Shown here piece after piece: positions 1 through 6,942 of a stretch of 8,500 bases of DNA (the first letter of the stretch is position 1; every line of letters starts with the position of its first letter). The DNA is taken from positions 1 to 8,500 of the forward strand of contig JAJZMN010000222.1 in the NCBI GenBank assembly GCA_021850345.1. The letters are read 5' to 3'. The position numbers and the translations under genes are program-made. The stretch comes from Actinomycetes bacterium (GTDB lineage Bacteria; Actinomycetota; Acidimicrobiia; Acidimicrobiales; RAAP-2). The notes beneath the pieces are model-generated. The model saw only the letters and a program-made list of their open reading frames with translations. It had not been told where the DNA came from and searched no databases.

Positions 1-293
1 TCCGGGAACGCGCTGGCGAATGGCTGAGCCGAGGTGGCCGGGGCGAACCCGTGCCGCGCGAGCCCGTCCGCGTGCGTCGCGTAGAAGGAAGAGCCGAGGA
101 ACAGGTTCAGGTTCGTCGCAAACAGGTCGTGGATGTGGCCCGGCACCGTCAGCTCCCCACTGCGCAGCGCGCCGCCCGCCTCGTCAGCAGCTTCGAGGAC
201 GAGGACCGAGAAGCCTGCCTCGGCGAGCGTGATAGCGGCGGCGAGGCCGTTGTGGCCCGCGCCGACGATGATTGCGTCGTACGTGGTGTCCAC
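1..293 (-). CDS. NAD(P)/FAD-dependent oxidoreductase, phytoene-dehydrogenase-like (N-terminal part, runs off left edge)
   Basis: Only the first ~97 residues are in the window; the rest lies beyond position 1. Reading from GTG at 293, the protein opens with a beta strand and the dinucleotide-binding motif GAGHNG at residues 11-16, followed by E34 at the end of the second strand, where FAD ribose is normally bound, and a GG pair at 40-41. The following ELTVPG at 47-52 and HDLF at 55-58 are typical of COG1233 (phytoene dehydrogenase and related flavoproteins). The GTG start is supported by an AGGAG eight bases upstream and because it leaves the usual short tail before the Rossmann strand. It is the last visible gene of the minus-strand operon, 33 bases after the M24 gene stop. 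It is clearly related to the plus-strand protein at 6950-8500. COG1233 members oxidise or desaturate varied substrates, so carotenoid chemistry should not be assumed here. Confidence 0.88.
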   Translation of the reverse strand, partial: MDTTYDAIIVGAGHNGLAAAITLAEAGFSVLVLEAADEAGGALRSGELTVPGHIHDLFATNLNLFLGSSFYATHADGLARHGFAPATSAQPFASAFP

Positions 294-301
294 CGCTTCT
301 T

Positions 302-306
302 CTCCT
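302..306 (-). promoter_or_regulatory. Shine-Dalgarno AGGAG for the FAD oxidoreductase GTG start
   Basis: On the minus strand AGGAG lies eight bases before GTG at 293, inside the 33-base gap after the M24 stop codon (TAG, 329-327). It decides the start and suggests this gene is initiated independently rather than by stop/start coupling as upstream in the operon. Confidence 0.7.
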
Positions 307-326
307 GCGGGCCCGAGCGAGAGCGG

Positions 327-1466
327 CTAGGCGCGCTCGCTACCGTCGAAGATCTTGAGAGGGACCAGTGACAGGAGCTCTGCCTCACCGTGTGCTACCC
401 GCCAGGTGTCCTGCATGTACAAGCAAGCGCGACCATCGGCGCTGATGACGTGAGGGTGCATCGAGATGACCATGTTCTCCAGCAATTCCACCTCGACACC
501 GTCGCCGACGCGAGGATGCTCGATCATCGTCATGCCGATCGAGTGCCCGGTCACATGACCGAGCTGGAAGCCGCGTCGGCGAAACGGTTCTGAGGCAGCG
601 CGGTGCGCGTCGTCCGCCGTCACTCCCGCGCGCAGTGCCTTGCCGGCCAACGCGAAGTACTCTTCGTACGCCTCGAACATCTCCATCGTGGTCGCCGACA
701 GGGGTCCCATGCTGAGGGCTCTCGTGAATTCCACCCAATAGCCCGACGGCCCGGCCACCTCCAGCGAGTACAGCAGCAGATCGTCCGGAGCGATCCGCTC
801 GACGTGCTCGGGGATCCGGAACTCGGGACTCGCAGACCCGCCGTGACCATGCAGCACCATGTCCATGGTCAGCCGGCCACATCCGGCCCGTACGAAGCTG
901 GCCTCGGCCTCTGCCATGAGGTCCGCTTGAGTGACTCCGGGCCGGTAGGCACCCTGGACCACCCAGAACCCAGCCTCGTTGATGGACATGGTGTCCCGCA
1001 CCATCGCGAGCTCTTCGTCACTCTTCACCGCGCGAGCGAGGTCAAATTCGTCGTCGAACCCGACGACCTCCACTCCCGACGCACTGAGCGCCAGGTAGTC
1101 ACGCACGCACATGATGTAGTCGAGGCCGTAGACGCCGACGCGCGCCGCCCGGCGCGCCCGCAACTGCTCGGCCATCCACGTTCCTGGCACGTCCGCGAAC
1201 ACTTGCTCGTCGACGAAGCCGTCGTCGTGCTCGCCCACGTACCGGGCTTCGCTCGGGAAGACCTTAACCGGCTCTCCGTCCGTGAAGAGGAGGAGATAGG
1301 CATACCGGTGGACGATCCGGAAGCCTGACATGTAGCGCAAGGCGCCTTCGAATCCCGTGTACTCGCTCCCGCACACGATCAGCGCGTCGAGGTCTGCCCG
1401 CTGCATGGCCAAGCGCACCGCCGCGAGACGCCGCTGCACTTCGGGTACCGTCGGCTGCCAGCTCAT
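327..1466 (-). CDS. M24-family (creatinase/prolidase fold) hydrolase with degenerate metal site
   Basis: This 379-residue protein has the two-domain layout of the creatinase/aminopeptidase P family: an N-terminal creatinase-type domain at about residues 8-145 and a pita-bread M24 domain at about 150-370. The fold landmarks are present (SGYWVEFTR at 241-249, TGHSIGMTMIEHP at 306-318, MVISMHPH at 332-339, YMQDTWRV at 350-357), but the five metal ligands are not. The two Asp positions are occupied by or near Glu (E236, E246, spaced 10 rather than 11), the central His is kept (H308), the fourth ligand Glu is H337 and the fifth is Q352. Creatinase, a metal-free C-N hydrolase of this fold, is similarly degenerate, so a non-peptidase hydrolase is more likely than an aminopeptidase. 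ATG at 1466 overlaps the previous stop as ATGA, and a GAGG lies seven bases upstream. A lyase role, as known for other M24 relatives such as DddP, cannot be excluded. The substrate is unknown. Confidence 0.88.
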   Translation of the reverse strand: MSWQPTVPEVQRRLAAVRLAMQRADLDALIVCGSEYTGFEGALRYMSGFRIVHRYAYLLLFTDGEPVKVFPSEARYVGEHDDGFVDEQVFADVPGTWMAEQLRARRAARVGVYGLDYIMCVRDYLALSASGVEVVGFDDEFDLARAVKSDEELAMVRDTMSINEAGFWVVQGAYRPGVTQADLMAEAEASFVRAGCGRLTMDMVLHGHGGSASPEFRIPEHVERIAPDDLLLYSLEVAGPSGYWVEFTRALSMGPLSATTMEMFEAYEEYFALAGKALRAGVTADDAHRAASEPFRRRGFQLGHVTGHSIGMTMIEHPRVGDGVEVELLENMVISMHPHVISADGRACLYMQDTWRVAHGEAELLSLVPLKIFDGSERA

Positions 1467-2434
1467 CGCTTCGCCTCGGTCTCCACGACGCTCTCCTCCA
1501 CCTCCCCCTGTGCTCTATAGGAGGCCTCCAGACCCTTCACGAGCGCAACGATGGCGTCGTTGAGGGGCGTCGGCACCCCGACGCGTCGCCCGAGCTCGGC
1601 GATGCCCCCGTTCAACGAGTCGATCTCGGTCCTGCGTCGCGCGGCGACGTCTTGGAGCATGCTCGCCCGATGGTCATAGGCCACCTCGGCGGCGTGGTCC
1701 ACGAGCGCCTCCGGATCGCCCTCCAGCGTGATGCCGAGGGCGGAGGCAACCGCCAGAGCCTCGGCGATCACGCCGCTCACGAGGTGCCGCAGACCAGGCT
1801 GGTCGCACACCTGCCCGTGCGTGAGCCCCGTCAAGGCACCGAGTGGGTTGGTCGCGGCATTGAACACAAGCTTGTTCCACTGAGCGCCGCGGGCGTCGGT
1901 GCGTGCATGTGCCGGCATGCCGGCGCGGCTGATCAACCCCGCGAGCTGCTCTACGGCGGGGAGCAGCGACGAGTCCTGGCTGAAGGGACCGAGCCACGTC
2001 TCCCCCTCCGTGTCCATCTCGACGATGCCCGGCGCGACGAGGTGGCCCGCAGGGAAGGTGGTCCCCAGGATGACGGAGGGCACGTACTCGGCGATGATCT
2101 CCTCGTTGCCAATTCCGTTCTGAACGCTGGCGACATGTCCCTCACCGAAGCAGTGAGCCGTGGCCGCGATCGCCGGTCGGGTCACGTAGCCCTTGGTTGC
2201 GACGATCCCGAACTGGAAGGAGGGAAGCGAAGTCGGGTCGTGCACGGCTCGGACGTGCGCTTGCAAGGTCTTCCTTCCGACGATCCGCAGGCCCTCGCTA
2301 TTGATGGCGTCGACGTGACGACGTGTCAGGTCATACGCGTAGACTTCCACCTCGTCCAGCTGCGCAAGATGGGCAGCGAACAGGCTTCCGACGGCCCCGC
2401 ACCCGACCACGCAGATCCGGACGGGTGCACTCAT
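1463..2434 (-). CDS. Ketopantoate reductase (PanE/ApbA) family 2-oxoacid dehydrogenase
   Basis: The 323-residue protein matches the family from end to end. It has an N-terminal NADP-binding Rossmann motif GCGAVG at 11-16, the strand-end lysine K81 in ATKGY, QNGIGNEE at 105-112, and the C-terminal helical domain with QWNKLVFNAATNPLGALTG at 185-203, in which K188 is the expected catalytic lysine. HRASMLQD at 255-262 and RTEID at 268-272 supply the substrate-binding Ser and the second catalytic acid (E270). Known members reduce ketopantoate to pantoate with NADPH, and others reduce different branched 2-oxoacids. The operon context, with hydrolases and flavin oxidoreductases and no panB or panC, suggests a catabolic 2-oxoacid/2-hydroxyacid step instead of pantothenate synthesis; that is inference. 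The reading frame is open upstream to 2677, but the start at 2434 gives the correct MSAPVRICVVG N-terminus and the ATGA overlap with the preceding stop. Confidence 0.92.
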   Translation of the reverse strand: MSAPVRICVVGCGAVGSLFAAHLAQLDEVEVYAYDLTRRHVDAINSEGLRIVGRKTLQAHVRAVHDPTSLPSFQFGIVATKGYVTRPAIAATAHCFGEGHVASVQNGIGNEEIIAEYVPSVILGTTFPAGHLVAPGIVEMDTEGETWLGPFSQDSSLLPAVEQLAGLISRAGMPAHARTDARGAQWNKLVFNAATNPLGALTGLTHGQVCDQPGLRHLVSGVIAEALAVASALGITLEGDPEALVDHAAEVAYDHRASMLQDVAARRRTEIDSLNGGIAELGRRVGVPTPLNDAIVALVKGLEASYRAQGEVEESVVETEAKR

Positions 2435-3606
2435 CTGAAGTCGTCCCGAAACGTCCCGAGCCTTTGGGGACCTTCGGCCGTGACAAGGTAGTCGTCCTCC
2501 AAGCGCAAGCCGCCACCGCCCGGCCAGTAAGCCCCGGGCTCGACCGCGAGCACCATCCCCTCCTCGAGAACCCCTGCGCTCGCCTGATGCGCCCACGGCG
2601 GCTCGTGGGCACGCACTCCGACCCCGTGGGCGATGGCGTGGTCGGGTTGGCCGCCGTAACCGGCCTCGTCGAGACATCCGCGGATGACTCGGTCGAGCTC
2701 TCCGATCTCGCTCCCCGGATGGAACACGTCCAGTGCGCGATCACGCGCTTCGAGCAGGAGGTCGAGCAGATCCACGTATCGTGGTTCGAGGGTGCCGGGG
2801 CAGAAGTTCTTCGTGAGGTCGGTCCAGTAACCGTCGGCGCAGACCCAGATCTCGAGAAGCGTCGGCTGGTCCTCGACGACCGGGCGGTGGCCGGTCGCCG
2901 TGAACGTCTTGATGCCGGGCCCGGACCACACAAGCGTGAAGGCACGCGCCATCTCCACCTTGTCCTTGTAGCCGATCCCCGTTTCGTGGACAAACGCCTC
3001 GAACATCGCGCCGACCTCGCTCTCGCGCATGCCGGGCCGGATGCGCGACTCGATGTGCTCGAGGCCCAAGGTGGCGAGCTCCTGGGCGATCCGCAGGCGT
3101 TCGAGCTCCTGGGACGTCTTGTGAGTGCGCGCCAGTACCAACAGTCCCGTGGCGTCCAGGACCTCGCGCACCACCGTCGGGAAGGCGTCGAAGTACGCCT
3201 GGGTGAAGACGGTGGGCTCGCCCACCATCCGGTCGGCCGCCTGCGCGTTCTGGGTCATCTCGATGCCGACCCGGCGTCCCAGTCCCCGCTCGGCGACGAC
3301 GGAGAGCGCGAGCGAGAGCGCACGATCAGCAGGGGGCCGAGGGTCGTGCTCGTCGTAGTGGGGGAAGGTCCGGATGTCCGTCGTCCACGCCGTCCGCTGC
3401 GCGTCTTCCAGTTGCGGGGCGACCACGACCAGCGTGGGGTTGCCCTCGCGCGGGAACACCGCGAGGTCGTACCCTTTCATGCACCAGTAGTTGGTCAGGT
3501 AGACCAGATTGTCGGGCGAGCGAACGACCATTGCGTCCAGGTCGGCATCCGCCATGAGATGACGGACCCGCTCCAACCTTTCGACGTCGACCGGCCAGGT
3601 GGTCAT
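2431..3606 (-). CDS. M24-family aminopeptidase P/Xaa-Pro dipeptidase-like hydrolase
   Basis: This 391-residue protein has a creatinase/prolidase N-terminal domain at about 8-155 and an M24 catalytic domain at about 165-385. Metal-ligand positions read E252 and D263 (exactly 11 apart, in LEIWVCADGYWTDLTKN), H327 (AHGVGVRAHEPPW), E356 (VEPGAY) and E370 (RLEDDYLV). Apart from Glu replacing the first Asp, the dinuclear metal site is intact, so it is probably a metal-dependent hydrolase acting on a Xaa-Pro-like dipeptide or other amide. The frame is open to 3792, but ATG at 3606 gives the usual start just before the first helix and sits 4 bases after the FAH stop. It ends in an ATGA overlap with the PanE-family gene. 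It is a distant paralogue of the other M24 protein at 327-1466 but differs strongly in active-site residues, so the two probably catalyse different steps. Confidence 0.9.
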   Translation of the reverse strand: MTTWPVDVERLERVRHLMADADLDAMVVRSPDNLVYLTNYWCMKGYDLAVFPREGNPTLVVVAPQLEDAQRTAWTTDIRTFPHYDEHDPRPPADRALSLALSVVAERGLGRRVGIEMTQNAQAADRMVGEPTVFTQAYFDAFPTVVREVLDATGLLVLARTHKTSQELERLRIAQELATLGLEHIESRIRPGMRESEVGAMFEAFVHETGIGYKDKVEMARAFTLVWSGPGIKTFTATGHRPVVEDQPTLLEIWVCADGYWTDLTKNFCPGTLEPRYVDLLDLLLEARDRALDVFHPGSEIGELDRVIRGCLDEAGYGGQPDHAIAHGVGVRAHEPPWAHQASAGVLEEGMVLAVEPGAYWPGGGGLRLEDDYLVTAEGPQRLGTFRDDFR

Positions 3607-3610
3607 GTGC

Positions 3611-4507
3611 TCACCAGTCCCGGAATGCCGGCGGTGGGGTCCCGTGGGCCGTCTCCCACGACACCACCGGGTTGCGCAGCGTCCCCACCCTGTCGATCGT
3701 GCACTCGACGATGTCGCCCGGCTGCAGGTACCACTTCTCCGCGTCGCTCTTGAATCCCGCAACCCCCGAGACCGTACCGGTCGTGAGCACATCGCCCGGC
3801 TGGTACCCGAGCGGCGAATGGTGGGCGATGAGTTCGGGCAACGTCACCGACATATTTCCTGAGTAGGAATGCTGTCGCAGGTCGCCGTTGACCGTGAGGC
3901 GCATGTCGAGGGTGTGCGGATCTCCTACCTCATCGGGCGTGACGATCCAGGGCCCCAGCGGGCAAAACGTCTGGATCGACTTACAGAACGAGAACACGCC
4001 GGACTTCATCTCGCGACGCTGGATGTCTCTCGCGGTGATGTCGTTGAAGATCAGGTAGCCGCCTACGTAGCCGCCGGCCTCCTCCTCGTCGAAAAAGGCC
4101 CCGGCCTTCCCAAGCACCACTGCGAGCTCGAGCTCGTGGTCGAGCTCCCTCGTCAGGTGCTCGGGGTAGACGATCGGGTCGTCCTGGCCGATGATGGCGT
4201 CGACGTTCTGGAAGAAGACGATCCATGGAGCGATGGCGTGCGACCAGCTCACCACCTTTGACTCTTCTTCGTGCTCCCGGAAGTTACCCGAAGTGTGGAT
4301 GAGCTTCGCCGGCTTGATGGGTGGGAGAAGGCGAACTTCGTCGAGGGCGTAGCGCTGGCCCGATGCCGATTGCGCCCGCGAGAGCGTCGCGTCCTGCGCA
4401 AACAACTCCCGGGTCGTCGCAACCCCTTCGATCGTCACCACGTCGTCCCCGTCGACAACCCCAGGGTGCTCCTGGCCTCCTGGGTCCCTGAACGTCACCA
4501 GCTTCAT
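3611..4507 (-). CDS. Fumarylacetoacetate hydrolase (FAH) family protein
   Basis: A 298-residue protein with the short N-terminal domain (MKLVTF..., residues 1-62) and the FAH catalytic domain that follows. Visible landmarks are NFREHEEE at 75-82 (lid His-Glu region), DHELELAVVLGK at 123-134 with metal ligands E125 and E127, NDITARD at 155-161 with metal ligand D156, CKSIQTFCPLGPW at 175-187 with K176, and the GD-TTGT-SGV loop at 238-249. All the residues expected for the Mg-binding site are present. Family members cleave or isomerise acylpyruvates and related 2-oxo acids (fumarylpyruvate hydrolase, homoprotocatechuate isomerase/decarboxylase, 2-keto-3-deoxy-sugar-acid dehydratases), so the exact reaction is open. 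ATG at 4507 is preferred over ATG at 4522 because it gives the canonical MKLV start, follows a GAGGTGGAG ribosome site and overlaps the M20 stop as ATGA. Confidence 0.93.
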   Translation of the reverse strand: MKLVTFRDPGGQEHPGVVDGDDVVTIEGVATTRELFAQDATLSRAQSASGQRYALDEVRLLPPIKPAKLIHTSGNFREHEEESKVVSWSHAIAPWIVFFQNVDAIIGQDDPIVYPEHLTRELDHELELAVVLGKAGAFFDEEEAGGYVGGYLIFNDITARDIQRREMKSGVFSFCKSIQTFCPLGPWIVTPDEVGDPHTLDMRLTVNGDLRQHSYSGNMSVTLPELIAHHSPLGYQPGDVLTTGTVSGVAGFKSDAEKWYLQPGDIVECTIDRVGTLRNPVVSWETAHGTPPPAFRDW

Positions 4508-5772
4508 CGCTCCACCTCGCATATCAGCGCTGCCGCCAACGCGTAGACCGTTGCCGTCCGGACCAACTCGTCGATCCCAAGGTTCTCCCCGTCCGGATGG
4601 GGGAGACCGCTGGATGCGCCGTAGTTCACGGAAGCGACTCCATAGCGGCTCAGAATCGAGGCATCTGAAGACCAGCGCACGGTGTCGTGCTCCGGCGCCT
4701 CCCCGAACACCTCGGCGTGGGCGAGCTCGAGCGCGTGGACCACCTGGTGATCCGGCGCGATCTCGGCGCCCGGACTGGTGACGAAGATCTCCGAGTCGAT
4801 GCCGGCGTCGGGAGCGACAGCCCGCAGCTCGCGCACGAGCTCGTCGATCCGGAGGCGGGCACCTTGCAGAGACATCGTCGGGGGGACACGGACGTCGAGG
4901 AAGAGGTCGGTGCGATCGGGCGTCCTGCTCACGCGCCAGGGTTGACCTCCGCGCACCGCTCCGATGTTGACCACCCCAGGCTTGCCGCCATACGCACTCT
5001 CCTCTTCGAACTTCGAGATCCAGCGCTCGATGTGCGGGAGCAGGGCGGCCATGCGGAGGATGGAGTTCTCGGCGCGGCGATCACGGGAGAACGCCGTGTG
5101 GACGAACGGCCCAACAGCCGAGATCCTCACCCAGACGGTCCCATAGTGACCGACAACGACACGGTTCTCCGTGGGCTCACCGAGGATGCAGAAGTCGATG
5201 CAGCCGCCGCCGTGGGAAGCGAGGTAGTGGCTACCAGCCGAGTACCCGCGGTAATCGGCCCCGACGAACTCCGAGCCCCACTGGGACTTCTCGATCTCCC
5301 CGACGACCGCCGCGATGACGACATCGCCACGGAGGACCACATTTGCCTCGCGCAGGGCTGCGAGCGCCTCGAGGTAGCACGCGAGGGCACCTTTCATGTT
5401 GGCGACGCCAAGCCCCCAGAGCCGCCCGTCCCGCTCGAAGGCAGAGGGCTGGAACCCCGGGCGGGTACGGAGGTGCGCCTCGGCACCCGAGTAGGAGGTA
5501 TCCATGTGACCGTTGAACATGAGCGTCGGGCCGCCTCCGCATCCGGCGGCCGTTCCGAGCACGTTGAGCCGTCCGGGCTCTACTTCCTGGAGCTCGGTGC
5601 GCAGCCCGAGCATCTCGCAGCGGGCGGCCACTTCCTTGGACATCGCCTCCTCGTGGCCGGTCGGGCTCGGCGTGTCGACGAGCGCTCGGGCGATCTCGAC
5701 GAGACGGGCTTCGTCCACGTGCGACGTGATCGCGGCCGCGATCTGCGGATCGACGACTCCCACCGGCATCAT
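4504..5772 (-). CDS. M20-family metallopeptidase/deacylase (ArgE/DapE/CPG2-like)
   Basis: This 422-residue protein has the M20 layout: catalytic halves at about 20-205 and 325-420 enclosing a dimerisation domain at about 210-325. Metal-site landmarks are FNGHMD at 86-91 (H89 ligand, D91 support), GLGVANMKG at 120-128, VGEIEK at 157-162 where the EE pair is expected, LGEPTE at 197-202 (E199 ligand), GHYG at 208-211, HTAF at 225-228 in the dimerisation domain, and PHPDGE at 391-396 (H392 ligand). N125 stands where the bridging Asp of DMKG normally is, and the EE pair reads GEIEK. Family members hydrolyse amides such as N-acyl amino acids and peptides; an amidohydrolase step in the operon pathway is likely. 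The frame is open to 5925, but ATG at 5772 overlaps the LLM gene stop as ATGA; a second ATG follows directly at 5769. Confidence 0.9.
   Translation of the reverse strand: MMPVGVVDPQIAAAITSHVDEARLVEIARALVDTPSPTGHEEAMSKEVAARCEMLGLRTELQEVEPGRLNVLGTAAGCGGGPTLMFNGHMDTSYSGAEAHLRTRPGFQPSAFERDGRLWGLGVANMKGALACYLEALAALREANVVLRGDVVIAAVVGEIEKSQWGSEFVGADYRGYSAGSHYLASHGGGCIDFCILGEPTENRVVVGHYGTVWVRISAVGPFVHTAFSRDRRAENSILRMAALLPHIERWISKFEEESAYGGKPGVVNIGAVRGGQPWRVSRTPDRTDLFLDVRVPPTMSLQGARLRIDELVRELRAVAPDAGIDSEIFVTSPGAEIAPDHQVVHALELAHAEVFGEAPEHDTVRWSSDASILSRYGVASVNYGASSGLPHPDGENLGIDELVRTATVYALAAALICEVER
4510..4518 (-). promoter_or_regulatory. Shine-Dalgarno for the FAH gene
   Basis: GAGGTGGAG on the minus strand lies inside the end of the M20 gene, immediately before ATG at 4507 (five bases from GAGGTG to the start). 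It decides between the ATG at 4507 and the in-frame ATG at 4522, since it lies between them. Confidence 0.65.
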
Positions 5773-6836
5773 CGGGCGAAGTGCGGCAGGACGCGCGAGG
5801 CGAACAGCTCGAGCTGCGCCTCGCGGCGCTCTCCCCAGAGCTCGAGCATCACGTGAGTGCAGCCGGCGTCCGCATACTCCTCGATCGCCTGGATGCAGTC
5901 CTGCGGAGTCCCTGCGATCGGGCACGTGCGATCGAGGATGGCGTCGCTCACCGCTGCTGCGGCGGCGAGGCGTCCGCCCTGGCGCATGGCTTCGGCGATC
6001 GGGCGGATCTCCTCACGCTCCAGCCCCGCCGACTCGAGGAGCTCGTCGGCAGAAGCCTGGATGTTCTCGACCTTGTTCGCCAGGTACATCCCCGCGATCT
6101 CCCGGGCGCCTTCGCGCCCCTTTTCCCTGTCCTCATCGATCGACGCCACGATGGTGCACCCGAGGTCCACGTCGTCAGGATCCCTGCCGGCGGCCCTCGC
6201 CCCCATCTCCAGCCGGCGGCGGGAGCGGCGAACGAATTCCGGGGTCGTGATACTGGGCGTGAGCAGGCCATCCGCGATCTCGCCGGCCATCTCTTGGAGG
6301 CGCGGTCCCGTCCCTGCGACGTAGATCGGCGCGGCGCCCCTCGGGCTGGCGGCATCCGGCTTCAGCGCGGGCACGACCGCGTCGAAGACGGCACCGTGAT
6401 AGTCGAGCTCCTCGCCACCGAGCACCGCACGCACGATCTCGACACTCTCGCGCATGGTCTGCAGCGGCCGTGCCGGCGAGCGCGACCCGATGCCGGCCTC
6501 TTTCATGAAGATCTTGGAAGCGCCGAACCCGAGGAGAAGGCGGTCGGTGCCGAGCGCCTCCTGACTGACGCGGGCCTCCATGGCCACCTGGATCGGATGG
6601 CGCGTATAAGGAGAAATGATCCCCCATCCGACTCGGAGTCTCTTCGTCCTCTGTCCGAGCAGGGCGGAGATCGCCGTCGAAGACCGAGCCTCCATCGAGT
6701 GGTGCCGCCACCACGGGTACGCCTCGGCGAGCCAGATCGTGTCGAAGCCACCGCGGTCGAGTTGCTCGGCGTGCGAGAGGATGTCCTCGAGCGGCTCCAT
6801 GGTGAGCTGCATCATCCCGATACGCAGTTGGCGCAC
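5769..6836 (-). CDS. LLM-class flavin-dependent oxidoreductase (luciferase/Mer-like)
   Basis: This is a bacterial-luciferase-fold (TIM barrel) oxidoreductase of 355 residues from GTG at 6836. Landmarks are GFDTIWLAEAY at 30-40, SPYTRHP at 75-81, RLLLGFGAS at 99-107, PIYVAGTGPR at 170-179 and AGEIADG at 184-190, typical of the F420-dependent methylene-H4MPT reductase-like branch. The cofactor may be F420 or FMN; the sequence alone does not settle it. It heads the operon, so it is probably the first or a key oxidative step. Start choice: an in-frame ATG at 6875 gives 368 residues but has no clear ribosome site, and the extra 13 residues (rich in Asp/Glu) are not family-like. GTG at 6836 has AGAGGAG five bases upstream and leads straight into the first beta strand (LRIGMMQ). 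The downstream M20 gene overlaps its stop. Confidence 0.9.
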   Translation of the reverse strand: MRQLRIGMMQLTMEPLEDILSHAEQLDRGGFDTIWLAEAYPWWRHHSMEARSSTAISALLGQRTKRLRVGWGIISPYTRHPIQVAMEARVSQEALGTDRLLLGFGASKIFMKEAGIGSRSPARPLQTMRESVEIVRAVLGGEELDYHGAVFDAVVPALKPDAASPRGAAPIYVAGTGPRLQEMAGEIADGLLTPSITTPEFVRRSRRRLEMGARAAGRDPDDVDLGCTIVASIDEDREKGREGAREIAGMYLANKVENIQASADELLESAGLEREEIRPIAEAMRQGGRLAAAAAVSDAILDRTCPIAGTPQDCIQAIEEYADAGCTHVMLELWGERREAQLELFASRVLPHFAR

Positions 6837-6841
6837 CTCTG

Positions 6842-6846
6842 CTCCT
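6842..6846 (-). promoter_or_regulatory. Shine-Dalgarno AGGAG for the LLM gene
   Basis: AAAGAGGAG on the minus strand ends five bases before GTG at 6836, the best ribosome site in the window. It favours GTG 6836 over ATG 6875. Confidence 0.65.
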
Positions 6847-6938
6847 CTTTCCTCGTCGTCCCAGTTCGTCGCCATTGGGAACCGGTCGAGCAGGGGATAT
6901 TTGATCAGAATTACTGGTGCCTTGCAAGCGCTGTACGT

Positions 6939-6942
6939 AGGA
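6939..6942 (+). promoter_or_regulatory. Shine-Dalgarno AGGA for the plus-strand FAD oxidoreductase
   Basis: AGGA lies seven bases before GTG at 6950 and supports that start; there is no ATG near the N-terminus of the protein. Confidence 0.55.

Larger units (their letters stand above)
1..6836 (-). other. Seven-gene minus-strand operon (putative catabolic cluster)
   Basis: Seven genes follow each other on the minus strand with almost no spacing. ATGA overlaps join LLM/M20 (5772-5769), M20/FAH (4507-4504), M24/PanE-family (2434-2431) and PanE-family/second M24 (1466-1463). FAH and the first M24 are 4 bases apart, and the second M24 and the flavoprotein 33 bases apart. This geometry indicates a single transcript with translational coupling. 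The products are all soluble metabolic enzymes without visible signal peptides, consistent with a cytoplasmic pathway. The left end of the operon is outside the window. Confidence 0.85.

Noticed and set aside
315..342. Possible hairpin (AGCGAG ... CTCGCT) at the M24 stop codon as a terminator
   Set aside because: The stem is only six pairs with a 14-base loop and no U-run, and the downstream flavoprotein gene follows closely in the same direction.
2435..2677. N-terminal extension of the PanE-family frame upstream of 2434
   Set aside because: The extension is Arg/Gly-rich, overlaps the M24 coding sequence, and precedes a canonical Rossmann start with an ATGA overlap.
2323..3753. Long plus-strand open frame of 476 codons opposite the M24 and PanE-family genes
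   Set aside because: It is antisense to well-recognised proteins, has no recognisable domain or motif, and its Arg/Pro/Gly-rich composition is typical of GC-rich shadow frames.
4687..5856. Plus-strand open frame of 389 codons opposite the M20 gene
   Set aside because: It is a mirror of the M20 coding frame with no motif of its own.
5773..5925. N-terminal extension of the M20 frame upstream of 5772
   Set aside because: It is Arg/Ala-rich, lies within the LLM gene and is not family-like; the ATGA overlap at 5772 is the natural start.
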